64,000 nucleotides of DNA from Antedon mediterranea (taxonomy: Eukaryota > Echinodermata > Crinoidea > Comatulida > Antedonidae), in contig NC_092675.1 of assembly GCF_964355755.1 (NCBI RefSeq), positions 9,497,312 through 9,561,311 of the forward strand. The letters are read 5' to 3'. Numbering within the stretch: the first letter of the stretch is position 1; every line of letters begins with the position of its first letter. Both the position numbers and the translations under genes were made by a program. Shown here in pieces: positions 50,858 to 64,000 of the stretch. A model generated the notes under the pieces. It was not told the origin of the DNA and did not search any database. It saw only the letters and a program-made list of their open reading frames with translations.

Positions 50858-53800
50858 TATGTATAGTTTATAGTATACCTTTAAATATGTGTAGGCCTAT
50901 ATATGTTGATGTTGCTTTTGTTTTGTTTCCTTTTATTATTTTGCTCATTTGTTTTATTGTTTTATTTTGGTTGCATCACTAAGGACAGTGTGTGCCACTG
51001 ATAAAAAAAAAGTGATGAACAATAAACAAATAAATTCTCTTTTCGATACGGTAGGACATCGACGGCGAGTGTATGCATATAAATGGATTACTTTATTATT
51101 CACATTGCGACAAAATATGAGGCTAATGCTAAACAGCCGAACATTCATATGATGTAAAAATTAGCAAATTAATGAGGCTAATAAAAAGCGGATGCCGACT
51201 TTCCTTTCACATAATGTTCTTACAATTAATACTACATATCAACATTTATAGAATTATGCAAATACTAATTTCTGTCATGATATCAAATTGTATCCACACC
51301 CGATAGATGGTGAGTGATCGTCTCGGCGAGAGTTTTGACACGACAATGATCTATCCACTATTATGTAAATTCCCTGACAAAACACCGCTCAATCCTCATT
51401 CCTTGATTCGGTGTGTTAATGTTAAGCCATTTGGGTCTAATATAAAAAAAACACAGAATAGTGTTTTTTTTCGCTTTAAAAAAAGGTGTTTGTTAATCTA
51501 GGAATTAAAATCAGAATTTTTAAACTATTTTCATAAGTTAAAAAACATAGGAAAATAGCCTATAGCTGTTTGTATTGAATGGAACACATTACAAAAACTA
51601 TTGAACTTTCACTTAGCGCACTATTTGAATAAAATTCATAACTAATAAAAAGAGAGATAAATGAGGTGAATGGCCTGGCGGCTCTTTTGTTGTTGATTTT
51701 TAACAAGGGCCGATTACTACTTACGCTTATTCTGTGTACGAGAACTAATATAAAGTACACTAGCAGTAATAAGTGTTGTTGGTTTAGTTATTAATGCTGT
51801 CATCACCGGCTAATAGAGCTGCGAATTGAACGTCACGGAGTTGTGGATGGTGTTGATAGATACACATAGCCAGATGACACGCGTTCTAACAACTACTTGC
51901 TGATTTACAGTGCGTTACAACGCGTTGACTGACGAACATGCCATATTAGTTGTTAAAGCTTAACGATGATTGGTTAGCGACACATAGCATTAATGTTCTG
52001 TTTCCTGTGTGTGAATCGGACCTTGATATCATGGCATGACACAAACAAAATATTGCAATATGTGTCTGTGCGTGTGGGGGAGAGGGGAACCTTTTCCCGA
52101 TAATAATAATAATTTCGTATAAGGCCTTAGAATCACACAATACATCGGTTTGCACACATTTAAATCAAAGGTTAATCATGGGATTATCTCGAGGCGTTGA
52201 TTTTAGGCCGTGGGCCGAACAAAATTGATTGGTACAGTAGTAGTATCTGTTCATATCTGAATACAACATTTTTAGGCCGATTAATGTTGTGATATACCAG
52301 TAGGCCTATCTTGTCCACATGTACTGTATAGACTTACACATTAAACATTTATTTTCCAAACTGACGTTGATCTGCATAAATAAGATCTGTTTGATGACAA
52401 TTAAAACTTATGCCAACAATCTCTGTCTGAAAATGTATTGTCGAATAGAGCATGGAGACTGACCGCTGCCAATACTTTGGTCACGTACATGCTTTCAAAG
52501 CCCAGCCACTTATTAACCAGAAGAAGGCATACATTATTAATTACACTGCTCTATGATGTACACTGCGAATGTAAGAAGATTGATCATATTGAAAGCCAAC
52601 ACTATTATTCCCGTGTAAACAACAGTGTTTTCCGACAAATTGAGTAGTGACAATGACAGATTGAAATGGCATGACAGACGCAATCTTCGTGCCGGAGAAC
52701 TCGAATTTGACGAAAATGGATGCTAAAGTCAATTGACAAAGACGAATCGATATGTCAGTTTGACAAGATGTAACATTTTACGATGGTAATGGATTGTAGG
52801 TAAACAGTCAAAATCTTTATATTTAAGAGCAAGTGATAAATCACCAAAAGTGGTTTCTAGTGGAAGTTCTGCTAGCAATGATTGCGGATGATACAACTGA
52901 ATATTGTACTGGCGAATGAAACTCGTAATCCGTCATATTTGAATTCAACGCGTCGTCTCGTTGCGTTTGCGTTATTGAATACAGGATTCAAATCAACAAA
53001 ATGGAACGTTGCGCATAGCGTTTAAACTTCGCGACCGCTCAATGCAACTAACCCGTTTTCGGCCCCATCACCAAAAAAATGGCCATTCCGTAAAAGGCAT
53101 CTGTTAGTGCAACATACCACAATTCCTGGACTCTGTTTATGCTGTCTGTTATATTTTCAAGTAAATAAGTAGCACCAGTCTACTGGTTTGTTTCAGCGCT
53201 CCTGTCTACAGATGTGGACACGGACGACCTGTGACAGTTCGTACCATCGCAAGTCACTAAAGTGTATTATAGGCATACATTTAACTGCGCTATTAGAAAA
53301 AAAATGAAGGTTTTATACTAAATTTTAAAACGTTTGATTTAGCAAATTTCATGATACAATGAGCCTTTGATCATCTTATTTGGAATTAGCGCTATGTAAA
53401 TGTTTGACATTATTATAACTGGACCTGTCTCCAGATGTTAATTTAGGCCAAATAGGCCTATTAATAAAGTAAAGGCATAGGCATATTATAGGCATGGATG
53501 TTTAATTACAATAGATTGTTCGAATCAGAAAACTAAGCTAGAATTTCGAAGAAAACGGTCGATGGAGCTTCGCCTTAGTTTTTTCCTCTTCTTTTTAATC
53601 AATAGTACTAAAATATTTGTATTGTTGTTCTAATATAATTAATATACGGTACCTTATTTTGTGTTATTAACTTAATTTCAGAAGGACTGGTCTTAATATT
53701 AACGTGACGCGTTTTTTTTATCAAAGCGTAATGGTAATCTGTGTCGTTCTTAGCTGTTTTGTATGAAATGTATTACAGCGTTGTTAATTCATTTTTGAAG

Positions 53801-56149
53801 TATCGTCCACACATAATTATGAATGTGTTGACAGTGGTCAGCGCATTACAGCGGATTTGAATTAGATCCAGGATCGTCTCGGGAAACTTAGTCACAACAC
53901 TCAAGTGGTTTACAATCAACACCAAGATATTTCCAATATGTTTACAGCATTCTAAGAAAGATTTAACACAATATCACGTAATTCCTTTGTCTTTCTTTCG
54001 ATGCATTTATAAGAAATTATGATTCTGCAATTGAAAGTTATATTAAGCAATGTTTATTCATCAACAACCTTCACATTTATGTAACCGGATGTTCATTTCT
54101 TTATTTATAATACATTTTCCGAAGTTTTTACGAAAAGTTATTACTGAGAATTTGAAGAAAACTATTTGTACTTTAATGTATTAAAACATCACGATACATA
54201 ATTTTAAAAAGGAGAAAGTTAAAATGTGCTGTAGTAGCATTGGTCCTGTTCATATGGCCTGTGATATTAAACATCTAAAACATCAAAGAAATAAATAAAT
54301 AGGTCATGGATAATTTTATAGTCATGCTTGGATAATTCTTGGATAAACAGGCCGGGCCTAATTTACATATCACTATTTTATTCTTTCTATGACAGTCGGT
54401 CTTTGAAAAGTAAATGCTGGTTATGGCATACAAGAATATCTTTGCTTTATTGTGCACCGGTACCAGGATGAGGTATTTCAATGGAGACAGGTTTCTACCA
54501 TCATTATCATAATTGTATAGGTCTAGTATAATATACTGGTATACTGGCATTATAAAGGGAGATAGATATAAACGGACAACCAAATCAATCAATCAAGATT
54601 TATTTCACAAAGATAATTTACGTTTCACCATGGAGAAACAAGTTATAGTTATTTATCCATGGTTTCACGAAACGGAAGACATGTACCCCTCCTGTTTTAA
54701 AAATGGAAATCATGTAAATAATTTAAATAATTTGAACGGTGCCGAGTTCCGTTCCGTGATAATGTCTATACAGAGGCCTGTACTCTGATTTCTGTGTAGG
54801 TAGATCTTTGCCATTTCGCATTTTACCATTGCACTGTTTTATTGGTTTGAATTGTAAATTAGACCTATACATTCTAGAATTACCATATCAATAATACAAT
54901 ATTTCCATATTGTGACTTATCTGTGTCAGTTATTATAAAGTTCAAAATCAAAAGGAAGAATAAAATAGCGATATGTAAATGCTTTGAAATGCACAACAAC
55001 AACGCGATATGTGGAAGCCATTCTGATTATATAGGTTAATGTCTGTACTAATTTTGTGTTATTAATCCCAGGCTTACGATTTCTAGGGACCCGTGACGAA
55101 ATTGCCTGCCAAAATGATGTCTTCTCAAGTCAGACCTGTCGCATCGATGAATGTCGTAATAAAACCAATTGCTTGACTAGGCCTGATAGCCATCCGATCA
55201 GTACTGCCTCCGATATGATATGATATGACTTTACATTAAGATATAATATATAAACAAATATGAATATCACTTTTATCTTTGAATTGATAGGTCTGCAGTG
55301 TAACAATATTTATGCTGTTCGACGACTACAGAATACGGAATATCGGGGTTTCTTTTTTAGAATTGCTTTTTAGAATTACTGTAATAATTTGGTTGTCATG
55401 GTTTTCCACCTATTAAACAAGGCATACTTTTTACATTGTTTTAAATGTAGGGTAAACAAACAGAACATACATGGAAACAGTCGATGTTAGTCGTCTGACA
55501 TGCATGCTTGTAGCGTGGCCTTCCAACATTTCCCCAAGAACAATGTATTTTCTCCCAGTTGTATACATTCAACAAAACAATGATTAGCTTAACAGGTTCC
55601 TGGTACTGCTTTCGTTATAAAACATTCACTGGCCGTTGAGGTTTAAGAATAAAATTAGCAAATCTCCCTGGGGTTATGTCGGTCCTATAGAAGTGTTATA
55701 TCAAAATATATCAAATACTTTTTTTTTACAACTTTGATGTCTTGTCTCCAGAGACTGGCTTTAAGGACTTTGCAATTACACATCGTATTTATACATTCGT
55801 AACCTCATCGAAGATGAAGAGTATGTTTATATTTGATAACATTTGAAAAACTTCTTGTACTTTCCTTATGATTTAGATAACATTAAAGCCAATCATTTTC
55901 ACGCCCGATTATTAAAAAATATAACATTTAAAAACATGTTGTTTATGTTTACAGAATATTAAATTGTATGTCTATACTCTATATTACATATTACAACATG
56001 GACATAGAGAGGAATTATATATTACATATAATCAATTGAATTTTAAATGAATAAAGTTTAGTTTTGATGAAACATTCGGACAAAGTTGTATTTTTCTTTT
56101 CGAATGTTTTAACGACTATTCATCGATGCAACCATTTAAAATATGTCCA
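50858..56149. other. Non-coding region
   Basis: A less AT-rich, CpG-containing stretch at about 52920-53080 (CGCGTCGTCTCGTTGCGTTT, then AACGTTGCGCATAGCG) could be a decayed family A MITE or a regulatory block. The remainder is AT-rich without supported features. Confidence 0.5.
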
Positions 56150-56600
56150 CGCCCATTGACGGTTTTTAAAAATGTTATTTACCGGCACATGAAGTTGTAG
56201 TTAACAAAAGGCTCGCCATCAAACGTGCACAGATGACGATAGGCCAATTTCTACCCAATTCCCGATTGCCTAATTGTGGTATTTAAACATGGTCAAAAGT
56301 TATTGTGCATCAAAATCAGATTTCTAAAGGCCTCTGTAATTACACTTTCCACGCCTGCCAATATAGCCATTGTGGCATAAGTCAACAATACCAGCGCGGC
56401 ATCCTCAAAGGATTTGCCAATCAATATACGGGCCATAGCAGGCGTGTACGTCAATTTGGCTTGATTATTAGTGCCAATTAACTAACACGTATCACTTTCT
56501 GACATGTAGACCTAAAACGGTGTCCGGAGATCGCTGAAGTATCTATGAATAACCCACTGTAGCTGTGGGTATTAAATGCCAATAATATGTTCGACAATTG
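56150..56600. other. Candidate conserved regulatory element
   Basis: A repeat-free, mixed-composition stretch contains CCACGCCTGCCAATATAGCC, GCGCGGCATCC, TTTGCCAATC and a short hairpin ACCCACAG/CTGTGGGT (about 56551-56570). No open frame of interest crosses it. The call rests on composition and complexity only. Confidence 0.2.
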
Positions 56601-58234
56601 ACCATGGACTAAATTAACAAATTATTTACTAAAATGTAAAATATTTTGAAAATAATTAGACCTATATGAATGAATAAAATCTATTTATTACAGCAATAAA
56701 CGGTAGAAGCACTTATATGGTAATACTAATATCATGTATGGGCAAGTTGGAATATGCATGAGTCTCCATGAATGTGTTTGCTGATAGTTTAGACTAATAA
56801 AAATGGGCTGGTTATTATTTTTATTCATCAGTCTGTTGTCACACATTCTGACATGGGTGCACCAATGGATACATTATGAAACATGGAGTTAGTATGAACT
56901 AGGTTCTAATTGCATTATAATTTATGTAATATATGTATATAAATATAAGCAGGCATGTATACGGACCGAAATATGTCCTTTTTGTTCATAGGAGTTATAG
57001 AAATGTCAAGTTATCTGAATCTTAACTCATTTAGTTCTTAATTTATAATTTAAAAAGGATATATAGTGATAGTTTATAATATCATTAACAATGACAACGA
57101 CTGTGAAAGAGAAATAGTTCCCAGGGTTATAATGAGTTTACAAATTCTGAATCTTATCAAGAAGAACAGTTATGCGTATTTTGCACCAGGAAAGCTAAAT
57201 AAGGCGCCATGGATCCGTACAACTATACGGAAGCAAGTTTCACCAAACGTAGATAAATCCTAACATTTGTCACACGTCCTGCATAATTCAAATAATAACG
57301 ATAATTATTGTTCTACCAGCGACTGAATACTAGATACTTTGTTTGCTAATTACCAAGTGTCATTTCAAATTAACTGATATCATAAAAGATTAACAATTAT
57401 TTGTTATGTAAAGAAAGCGCCAAATTGTCTACAAATGCTAGTATTAATAATCATGATGGCATTAGGTTTTGTAGTCATTAATACGATCCATTTCCGTCTT
57501 GCATTTATAGGGGTGTTTAAAATACATGCCGGTTATAGATACATTACAGTAGATATTTAAGACAGTATTGACTGAAATTAATAAGGGTACGCCTTTACGC
57601 ACACGTATTATTTGTTAAAAACATTTAAAAACAGAGAATTTAGCATAAAAAAGTATTGAAAGTCATAATACAAAGTGGTATTGTAATATTTACAGTAGTA
57701 GGCCTAACGACCAGTTAGACATAATAATAATAATATCAATTCAAAGTCCATGTGAAGTTACAGTTTGAACAATTAATCGATTGTATAGTAAAGTATTGTA
57801 GTATAGTATAGTATTGTAGACCTAGTTCTCTAATATAAAGCTGAAAAGAAGAAAATATTGAATAATTAGTACAGTTGTTTACTGCAAATTTACTAATTTC
57901 TCCATTCATAAACCAGGGAGTTGCATAAACAGGCTAGATAACCGATACATTTTAACAATGTATGGCGCATGAGGGCGCTATCTCACACACGAATGAACGA
58001 TATGCTTGGGAATGCCAAAATATATATCGGGAATAATAAATATCATTAGGAATCACAGATACACTTCTGGGATGTTGTTATAACCTATATATCTAATGAA
58101 CTGAAACATATCCTGAAACTCAAAATTAAAATATAAGTGATTTACATTTTACAAGTCTTACTCGGAAAGGGATAAACAAAAATAACATTCCGACAATGTT
58201 ATGTATATTTAAATTCAATATTATACAAATATTG

Positions 58235-58382
58235 AATGTTTATGAGTGTTATGGTACAAATAATGGCATGAGGTGAATGATGAAAGGTTAAATATATCAA
58301 CGAGGCAACGCCGAGTTGATATTTAACCTTTCATCATTCATTAAATGCCATTATTTGTACCATTACACGAATATAAAACATT
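58235..58382. mobile_element. Long hairpin (foldback) element, ~148 bp
   Basis: The two halves are imperfect inverted copies of ~70 bp: the left carries TGGTACAAATAATGGCAT, GAATGATGAAAGGTTAAATA and TATCAAC; the right carries their complements in reverse order. The centre is CGAGGCAACGCCGAG, itself able to pair. AATGTTT-like ends mark the limits. This is a MITE-type or extruded palindrome with no coding capacity. Confidence 0.85.
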
Positions 58383-59187
58383 CATTATTTGTTTTATAAC
58401 ATCTAAATAGATCCCTGTCATTTTGAATCAAATAAAAGGTAGCCCTAGCCAAGAGGCCTACATTTCATTCACATTGATTAAAACAGTAACATTTGGATGT
58501 AACTGAGATAAATAAAGAATATTACCTGTATTGTGATACTGATTGCATTATTCACCAGACTTATAACGCCCGTTTTATGAATGTTTAGCAGACTTTAATA
58601 ATACAATTTTAAACATTCCTAACGAAGCTTAATTTTGTTGCCAGATTTCAATAAACGCATGTTGCAATCATTTGTAAAGCTGTCAAGTATGGTGCGTCGA
58701 ATGTCCGTATTTAATTATGTTACATGCCTAGAATAGTAATGATTACGATTTACGATAAATGATTTTGGCAGGGGGAGGAAGTGAGTTTGCAATAATCATT
58801 ATATCACCACACTGTCATTATTTCAACTAATATTTTTTTATAATCTTCCGGAAATTATTATGTTGTTCTTTTAAGCGATTTAGTGAGTTAGTTATAAAAA
58901 TGACAGCGCTGTCAAAAAATGATTCTGTACTCCGGGTTGATTTTATAAACTGTCACTCAATATTGTTGTTATGACGTGGGACATTCTGACAAAGAATGAC
59001 AGATCGCGCGGCCGATAATCGTTAAATTTCATTATGTCATATTTCCCAGCCTCTTCATATCAAACTCATTCCATTTCATTTTATACCATTCAAAACACTT
59101 AACTAAATATCAGTTAGATTAATCAGTGCCTGAAGAGCTTAGAAAAGCCTGAGCTGCCCGGGGCTGCGATCGTCGGCGGCAAATCCT

Positions 59188-59568
59188 GTGTTGTCTGCTA
59201 TTACGAGGTTATCCAGTAAATATAGCTGGATAATTCTAGCTGTGAGCAATATGGTCCCTGTTTCAACACGTCAATTTCAGTCAATCTATCGTAAATTGTG
59301 TTTGTCAAAAGGCGGCGCACTTGGATGTTACCGGCCACCCAAATCTGAGGAAACAACAGAACCCTGGGGTCTTTTCGAAGGTTGCCATATTATAGGTTTG
59401 CTAGTCAGAAGCCGTTCAATTTTCGAAAATAATCATGTCGTGATTGAAACAACGGGAGAACAACCTGTGTGTCTTTTTATTAAATTCATATCTTCTAAGA
59501 ATTGCACTGTAATTATGTTTAGCGTAACAAAACCTTTCAATTTAATATTACCTTTAATGTACCTGTGA
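59188..59568 (+). other. Long open frame of unknown status in a less AT-rich block
   Basis: A plus frame runs about 126 codons, beginning from a GTG rather than an ATG; the first ATG is at 59251. The preceding 100 bp (CTGCCCGGGGCTGCGATCGT near 59153) is unusually GC-rich for this window. I recognise no domain, and one frame of this length is expected by chance in 64 kb of six-frame sequence. It may be an exon or a conserved non-coding element. Confidence 0.2.
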
Positions 59569-60659
59569 GTATACAAACGAATGGATAAGGCACTAAACCT
59601 CCATGGTTTCATGTATATATAATTATATATATATAAAATACAATACAAAATCATGTTTGGTGTTTATGATGAACGGAAGGCTAAACAAACTAGAAGAAAG
59701 GACGGATCATACAATAATAATTTCCTTGGTTCATTGGTGGATGGGGTACGTACTAAATAGGCTACTATACTAGACAGTGTTTTCTGAAATACACAATACC
59801 AATTATAGACACACCCATCTAATCTATGAAGGGGTTTCACTTAATTTGCCATTATGAGTTAAAAAATCAACTAAAAATATCGTATCGTCGTAAGAATAAA
59901 ACATTCAGTCGAGGCTATATATATTATAAAAAAAGAACACTGTAGAATATGCATAAGGTAATTACGATTAATTATTAAGGTATTAGTATTACAAGCCTAA
60001 AGCACATTGTATGAGTGAACATATACTGATAGAACATGTGGCTGTTGTTCTACCGAAACGACAGCTAGGCCTATATCACTATACAATATACATTAAGTAT
60101 CTACCACTACGCGCATATTAAAATTGACAATTGCATTTTCAAAAGAGTTTAACACCCCGTCGACCTCAATATTGAATTTATAAATAATCAAAAACTATAG
60201 GATTAACTGAATGACAGAGGATTTTGAAGATAAATCCCTGGCCTAGCAAAATGTGTACTATACGCCGTAACAAAAACCAACCGACCCGGGAAGTTAGGCT
60301 TGAATTGAAAGACCATGAATGGAATTATAGTTTCGATAACTACTTCCATATAGATTATCAACGTGATTTATGAGGCTGGTAATAAAATAGACTAATGATC
60401 TAATGACAATAATGTACCACTGTTGGATAACACGTTACTTGTGTTCTACTACAATAACGGTGCTTCAGAAGAAAAACAGATTTAGTTTTTAATCTACACT
60501 TGTTTCGTAGTACAGAACTATATAGGCCTATATCTAAAGTAGGCCGGTAATGCAAATACCGTTTTAGGATCAGTACAAAAAGTGTAAAACAAATCATTTC
60601 AATTATTGAATACACAAGTAACATTTCTTACTTTTCAACGGACATGGCCACCTAAAATA

Positions 60660-61070
60660 TGAAAGTGTAGCGCCAATTAATCTCGCTTGGTGGGCTAGCG
60701 CCATGGACTTGTTATTGCCAATCCATTATTACCCCAATATTCAGAAACTTTCCACTTTTAATAACTGATTCGTGTCATATTATGAGGACTCAGTAGGGAG
60801 CATGGCTGGCATTCAAGACCCGAGCCGGTCCCTGTCGCTGACGGCGCTGACATGCGTTGCGGCCCGTTTGTCGATTTTGTGTTGGCGGTACCACACATAA
60901 TAGGCCTACACTTAAACTCTGTAATGATTCTGCCAATTAGGGTAAAATTATTACACTGGATAATTGTGTCTCCGTGTATAAATGATCCACCACCCGCACT
61001 TTTTCATGAAAGTTCACGTGAAAAATCACATGATCTTATTGTCAAACAAAGTTGACGCTCATACTCTAAT
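60660..61070. other. Candidate conserved regulatory element
   Basis: This repeat-free block with GCGCCAATTAATCTCGC, GGGCTAGCGCCATGG and a GC-rich core near 60820-60890 (GCCGGTCCCTGTCGCTGACG) contrasts with its AT-rich surroundings. A 67-codon plus frame at 60852-61055 has no recognisable product. Confidence 0.25.
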
Positions 61071-63482
61071 ATTTTAAAGAAGAAATTGATTGGATGTTAG
61101 ACTGACGAAAAGAAACAGCCCACCAATAAGGGAAAAATAAATCTGAAATTATGGAGATGAGAAGAAATCATCGATTGTCCGAAATTCTTTCCGGCTCCAG
61201 CAGAGACCGTTTAAATAGCCGTGAAGTATGATTCTGAAATTCAGAACGACGGTCATCCATGACGTAACAAAATGTTTACTTGTTCTTTTTAAAATGAAGT
61301 TAAGTTAATTAAAATCATGATTGGATTTAACTAAGACTAACTCTCAACACGGAGGCTTGCTTGTTGTCAGTAGGCATGCGAAGCCTGTGACAATATCAAT
61401 GTTTGTTAGTTGTACAGTTTATACAGTAGTTTATTTTTTGAGTCTTCAATAAATTATGTAGGTTTACATTACTTTATAATTATCTGTAGTTAGCAGCGCC
61501 CTCTAAAGTAACGTAAACTTTCTATGAATAAATTGTAGGCAAACAAACCAAGAGAGAAAGAGACGCAAACAAATTTGCCTAGAGAAAAATCGCCATTTCA
61601 GGATTTTAGAAAAGATTTTAAACTTGATAAATAAAAACATATAAACAACATAAATTTTAAGCGCTTAAGAGGGCGTGCTATTTGATATTTAGGGCCATTT
61701 TGAAGAAAATATAATCAATACCTCCATGATAATAAATATAGGCATAGAGATAAGTGGCTGTTATGTATATTGATAATAGTAATATCGGTATGTGGTACAG
61801 TACTTTAATTACGGAAATTTATAATTAAACTATAAATAACAAGGAAAATATAAATTTTAATCTTGTGAAATTTATCTAACACTTTGGCTTTTATAAGGTG
61901 ACACACAGACCTAGATTGTCTAGTTTGAATATAATATATTTTGAAAGACATTGATACAAACGAAACAGATATTGCTTTGCATTGTCGGTATTAAACACGA
62001 TATAACATTACTAGTTCAAATAAAGACACCGCTTCAAAACCAAACCGATGCTAATCAAACAGTTGTAAAAATTAATGGTACCATTACATTTTCAGCGAGG
62101 AGAAACAGAAATCATGTCTTTCTCTATTTTTTTTTTATCCGATGAAATATTTGCCCGCGTGCAAACCATCTGTCTCCTTGTCAGAATCATGTTTTAACTG
62201 TCTTTCTCCCTTCTTTCCAAAGTCAGTCTAGTATTTATGTAACTTTAGACAATACGAGTTTCCAGTGATAGTTATTCTGGCGCCATCGTAAAAATCAACG
62301 CGCCAATAAATTTTCATAATATTACGCGTAAATGTGTGTAGATCTTTAATATTGTTGCGTCGTAATACCAATATCAGCAGCAGTTGTCGATAATAACATG
62401 TCATGTTTGTATTAGAACCTTGTCTAATACCGAAAGAAATTATTATCAATCATGCATAATAGAGACAAATAGAACTGAATTTAATATGTTTCACCTCCCT
62501 AGTTCGATTGTGTTGTTTTATAGGCCTCTAACTACATCGCTTTTTAATTATCTTTCTGTAATTATTAGTATAACAAACACACAGAGAGGACAACTTAAGT
62601 CTTTTCTTTATTTTATTTTCCTTATTCCTTCATTTATTCCAAATTTATTTTCAAGTTCGTTACAAATTAAATCAAGCATGAGGTGCCCTATGTTATATAA
62701 TTCGTTAATGTTTTATTATAATAATCATTAGGCCTATATACGGTAATGATTATGACGATTGATGGTGACGACATTGATCATCTGTGTGATTATGATAACG
62801 ATTCCATGAAATACAAACTACTCGTCAATATCGATGAGAACCACGTGACTAAAAGAACACATGATTTATTGTACTGCAACGTAGCTTTATTGATTATTGT
62901 AGTTGAGAAATATTTAGTTGTCAGTTTTATGATTAATACAAATAATGAAGTTCGTCGTATATAATTTAGTAATATTCCTGGTCTTACCCGATACAATAGC
63001 CTAATTCATACAGCTAACCAGGCTAATGATTATAATTCATATTCTAATGAAACACGCCACAACAATATGCCCTCATTTAAAAATAAAGCTGCTCTATTTA
63101 AAAATAATAATTTTGTACAGTATATCTACAAGATTGATACTGCTAATAAAAAAGACTTTCTACTATTTTATCAAAATAGCTCATCAAAACTAAAATTGCG
63201 ATTGAAATATGAAAAACTAATTATATTCTAGAACAAAGACGAACAAATGATCCAATTTCACGTCATCACTTATGTAAGCTAAATTCGGTTGAGTTATTAC
63301 GTTATCTAATCATTGTGGGTCTATTTTTATAACGTGATAAATAATTATACCAAGGCTGTGACCGTTTTATTTAATGGTGGATATTTATTGTTTTAAAGAG
63401 CTGGTTCAATAAAGATAATTTGCTGTCTTTGATCGTAAGAAGGTAATTTCAAAAACAGTAATGTATTGAGTAATCAAAATGA

Positions 63483-63637
63483 ATAAAGACCAATATACAC
63501 AGAGCGGTAACGGCGGCAAGCGGAAAACTATGTAGCTTGTTCCATGTAGAATCTATCTATCCTGAGCGGAAAGTAAATAGCATAGATTCTATATTTTTTA
63601 TTACCGTTACCGCTCTTCTGTGTAAATTGGCTTTTAT
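63483..63637. mobile_element. MITE, family B, ~155 bp with ~31-bp terminal inverted repeats
   Basis: The left end ATAAAGACCAATATACACAG followed by AGCGGTAACGG is matched by the complement of the right end, ATAAAAGCCAATTTACACAG followed by AAGAGCGGTAACGG. A second inverted pair (TAGAATCTAT and ATAGATTCTA type) lies inside. No transposase is present, and it shares no ends with family A, which lies only ~70 bp away. Confidence 0.85.
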
Positions 63638-63708
63638 AGTCAAAATATAAAATACATAAAAATGCAATAAATAAATTCAGATTTTAAATTCAACAGAATT
63701 TCCACTGT

Positions 63709-63862
63709 AGCCTACTTGGACCCAACAAAGACGTAACCACGCCGCACGTAATTTGACCAACAATAACAACGCGATGATGGACCATCCAAACTGTCTTGTG
63801 ATTGGAAAAACTCACGTGTTGCGCTATATTTTTAGTTGCGTCCAAGTGGGGACGAAACTTAA
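63709..63862. mobile_element. Foldback MITE, family A copy 4 (diverged)
   Basis: The left end ACTTGGACCCAACAAAGACG and the right end GTTGCGTCCAAGTGGGGACG are inverted; TAATTTGACCAA and TTGTGATTGG sit inside, and TTAA abuts the right end. It is more diverged than the copy at 30.86 kb, so the family has been active over some time. Confidence 0.7.
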
Positions 63863-64000
63863 CTCTGATTAACATGCTACTAAATTAGGCCTATTTGCGG
63901 TAAATCTAAATGGCCCACTAAATGTTAACATAATTTCAATTCCATGAGAGTAGATTTCTGAAATACGGTACCGTACTATACGATTCCACAATTATGAAAG

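Noticed and set aside
62384-62731. 115-codon plus frame
   Set aside because: AT-driven composition (Ile, Leu, Phe, Ser, Asn), no domain and no splice or regulatory context.
1-64000. Bacterial-style features (operons, ribosome binding sites, rho-independent terminators)
   Set aside because: The spliced animal gene and overall layout show this is animal nuclear DNA; AT-rich hairpins here are foldback repeats.

Overview
This is eukaryotic nuclear DNA from an animal. It is AT-rich (roughly two thirds A+T by eye) and gene-poor. The one gene I can identify, a NET-family zinc-finger gene (ZNF703/ZNF503, Drosophila noc/elbow), is metazoan and is split by a GT-AG intron. The StuI palindrome AGGCCT, mostly as TAGGCCTA, is scattered through the window far more often than base composition predicts. 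Together with several foldback DNA transposons, this suggests a marine invertebrate deuterostome, most likely an echinoderm. The taxon is an inference from the look of the sequence, not a proof.

Layout. 1-8.0 kb: AT-rich non-coding DNA with small repeats. 8.05-9.56 kb: a satellite array of ~124-bp units, one of which carries a short retroposon-like insertion. 9.67-9.93 kb: an isolated open frame on the minus strand with coding-like base use and no known identity. 10-25.9 kb: non-coding DNA with a foldback element (17.15 kb), a 70-bp tandem repeat (18.46 kb), a 46-bp duplication (20.06 kb) and a 19-bp minisatellite (21.70 kb). 25.97-26.77 kb: a near-perfect 399-bp tandem duplication. 28.17 and 30.86 kb: two more copies of the foldback family. 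31.12 kb: a tRNA-like SINE remnant. 31.27-31.84 kb: a tandem duplication in which only one unit has expanded a 22-bp minisatellite.

38.69-40.47 kb holds the ZNF703/503-like gene on the minus strand: two coding exons, a 442-bp phase-0 intron and 444 codons as modelled. A cluster of CCAAT boxes lies 0.3-0.4 kb upstream of its start. The remaining 23 kb, upstream of the gene, has no recognisable gene. It holds a ~593-bp inverted-repeat element (50.27 kb), a long hairpin element (58.24 kb), a second MITE family (63.48 kb), a fourth copy of the first MITE family (63.71 kb), and several less AT-rich, low-repeat stretches that could be conserved regulatory elements.

There is no operon, CRISPR array, rRNA or intact tRNA gene. 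The window reads as one developmental transcriptional repressor gene inside a large regulatory and repeat-filled gene desert, which is typical of this gene family. I found no new multi-gene system. The best leads are the duplicated 399-bp block, the orphan open frame at 9.7 kb, the minisatellite expansion at 31.3 kb and the candidate enhancers.
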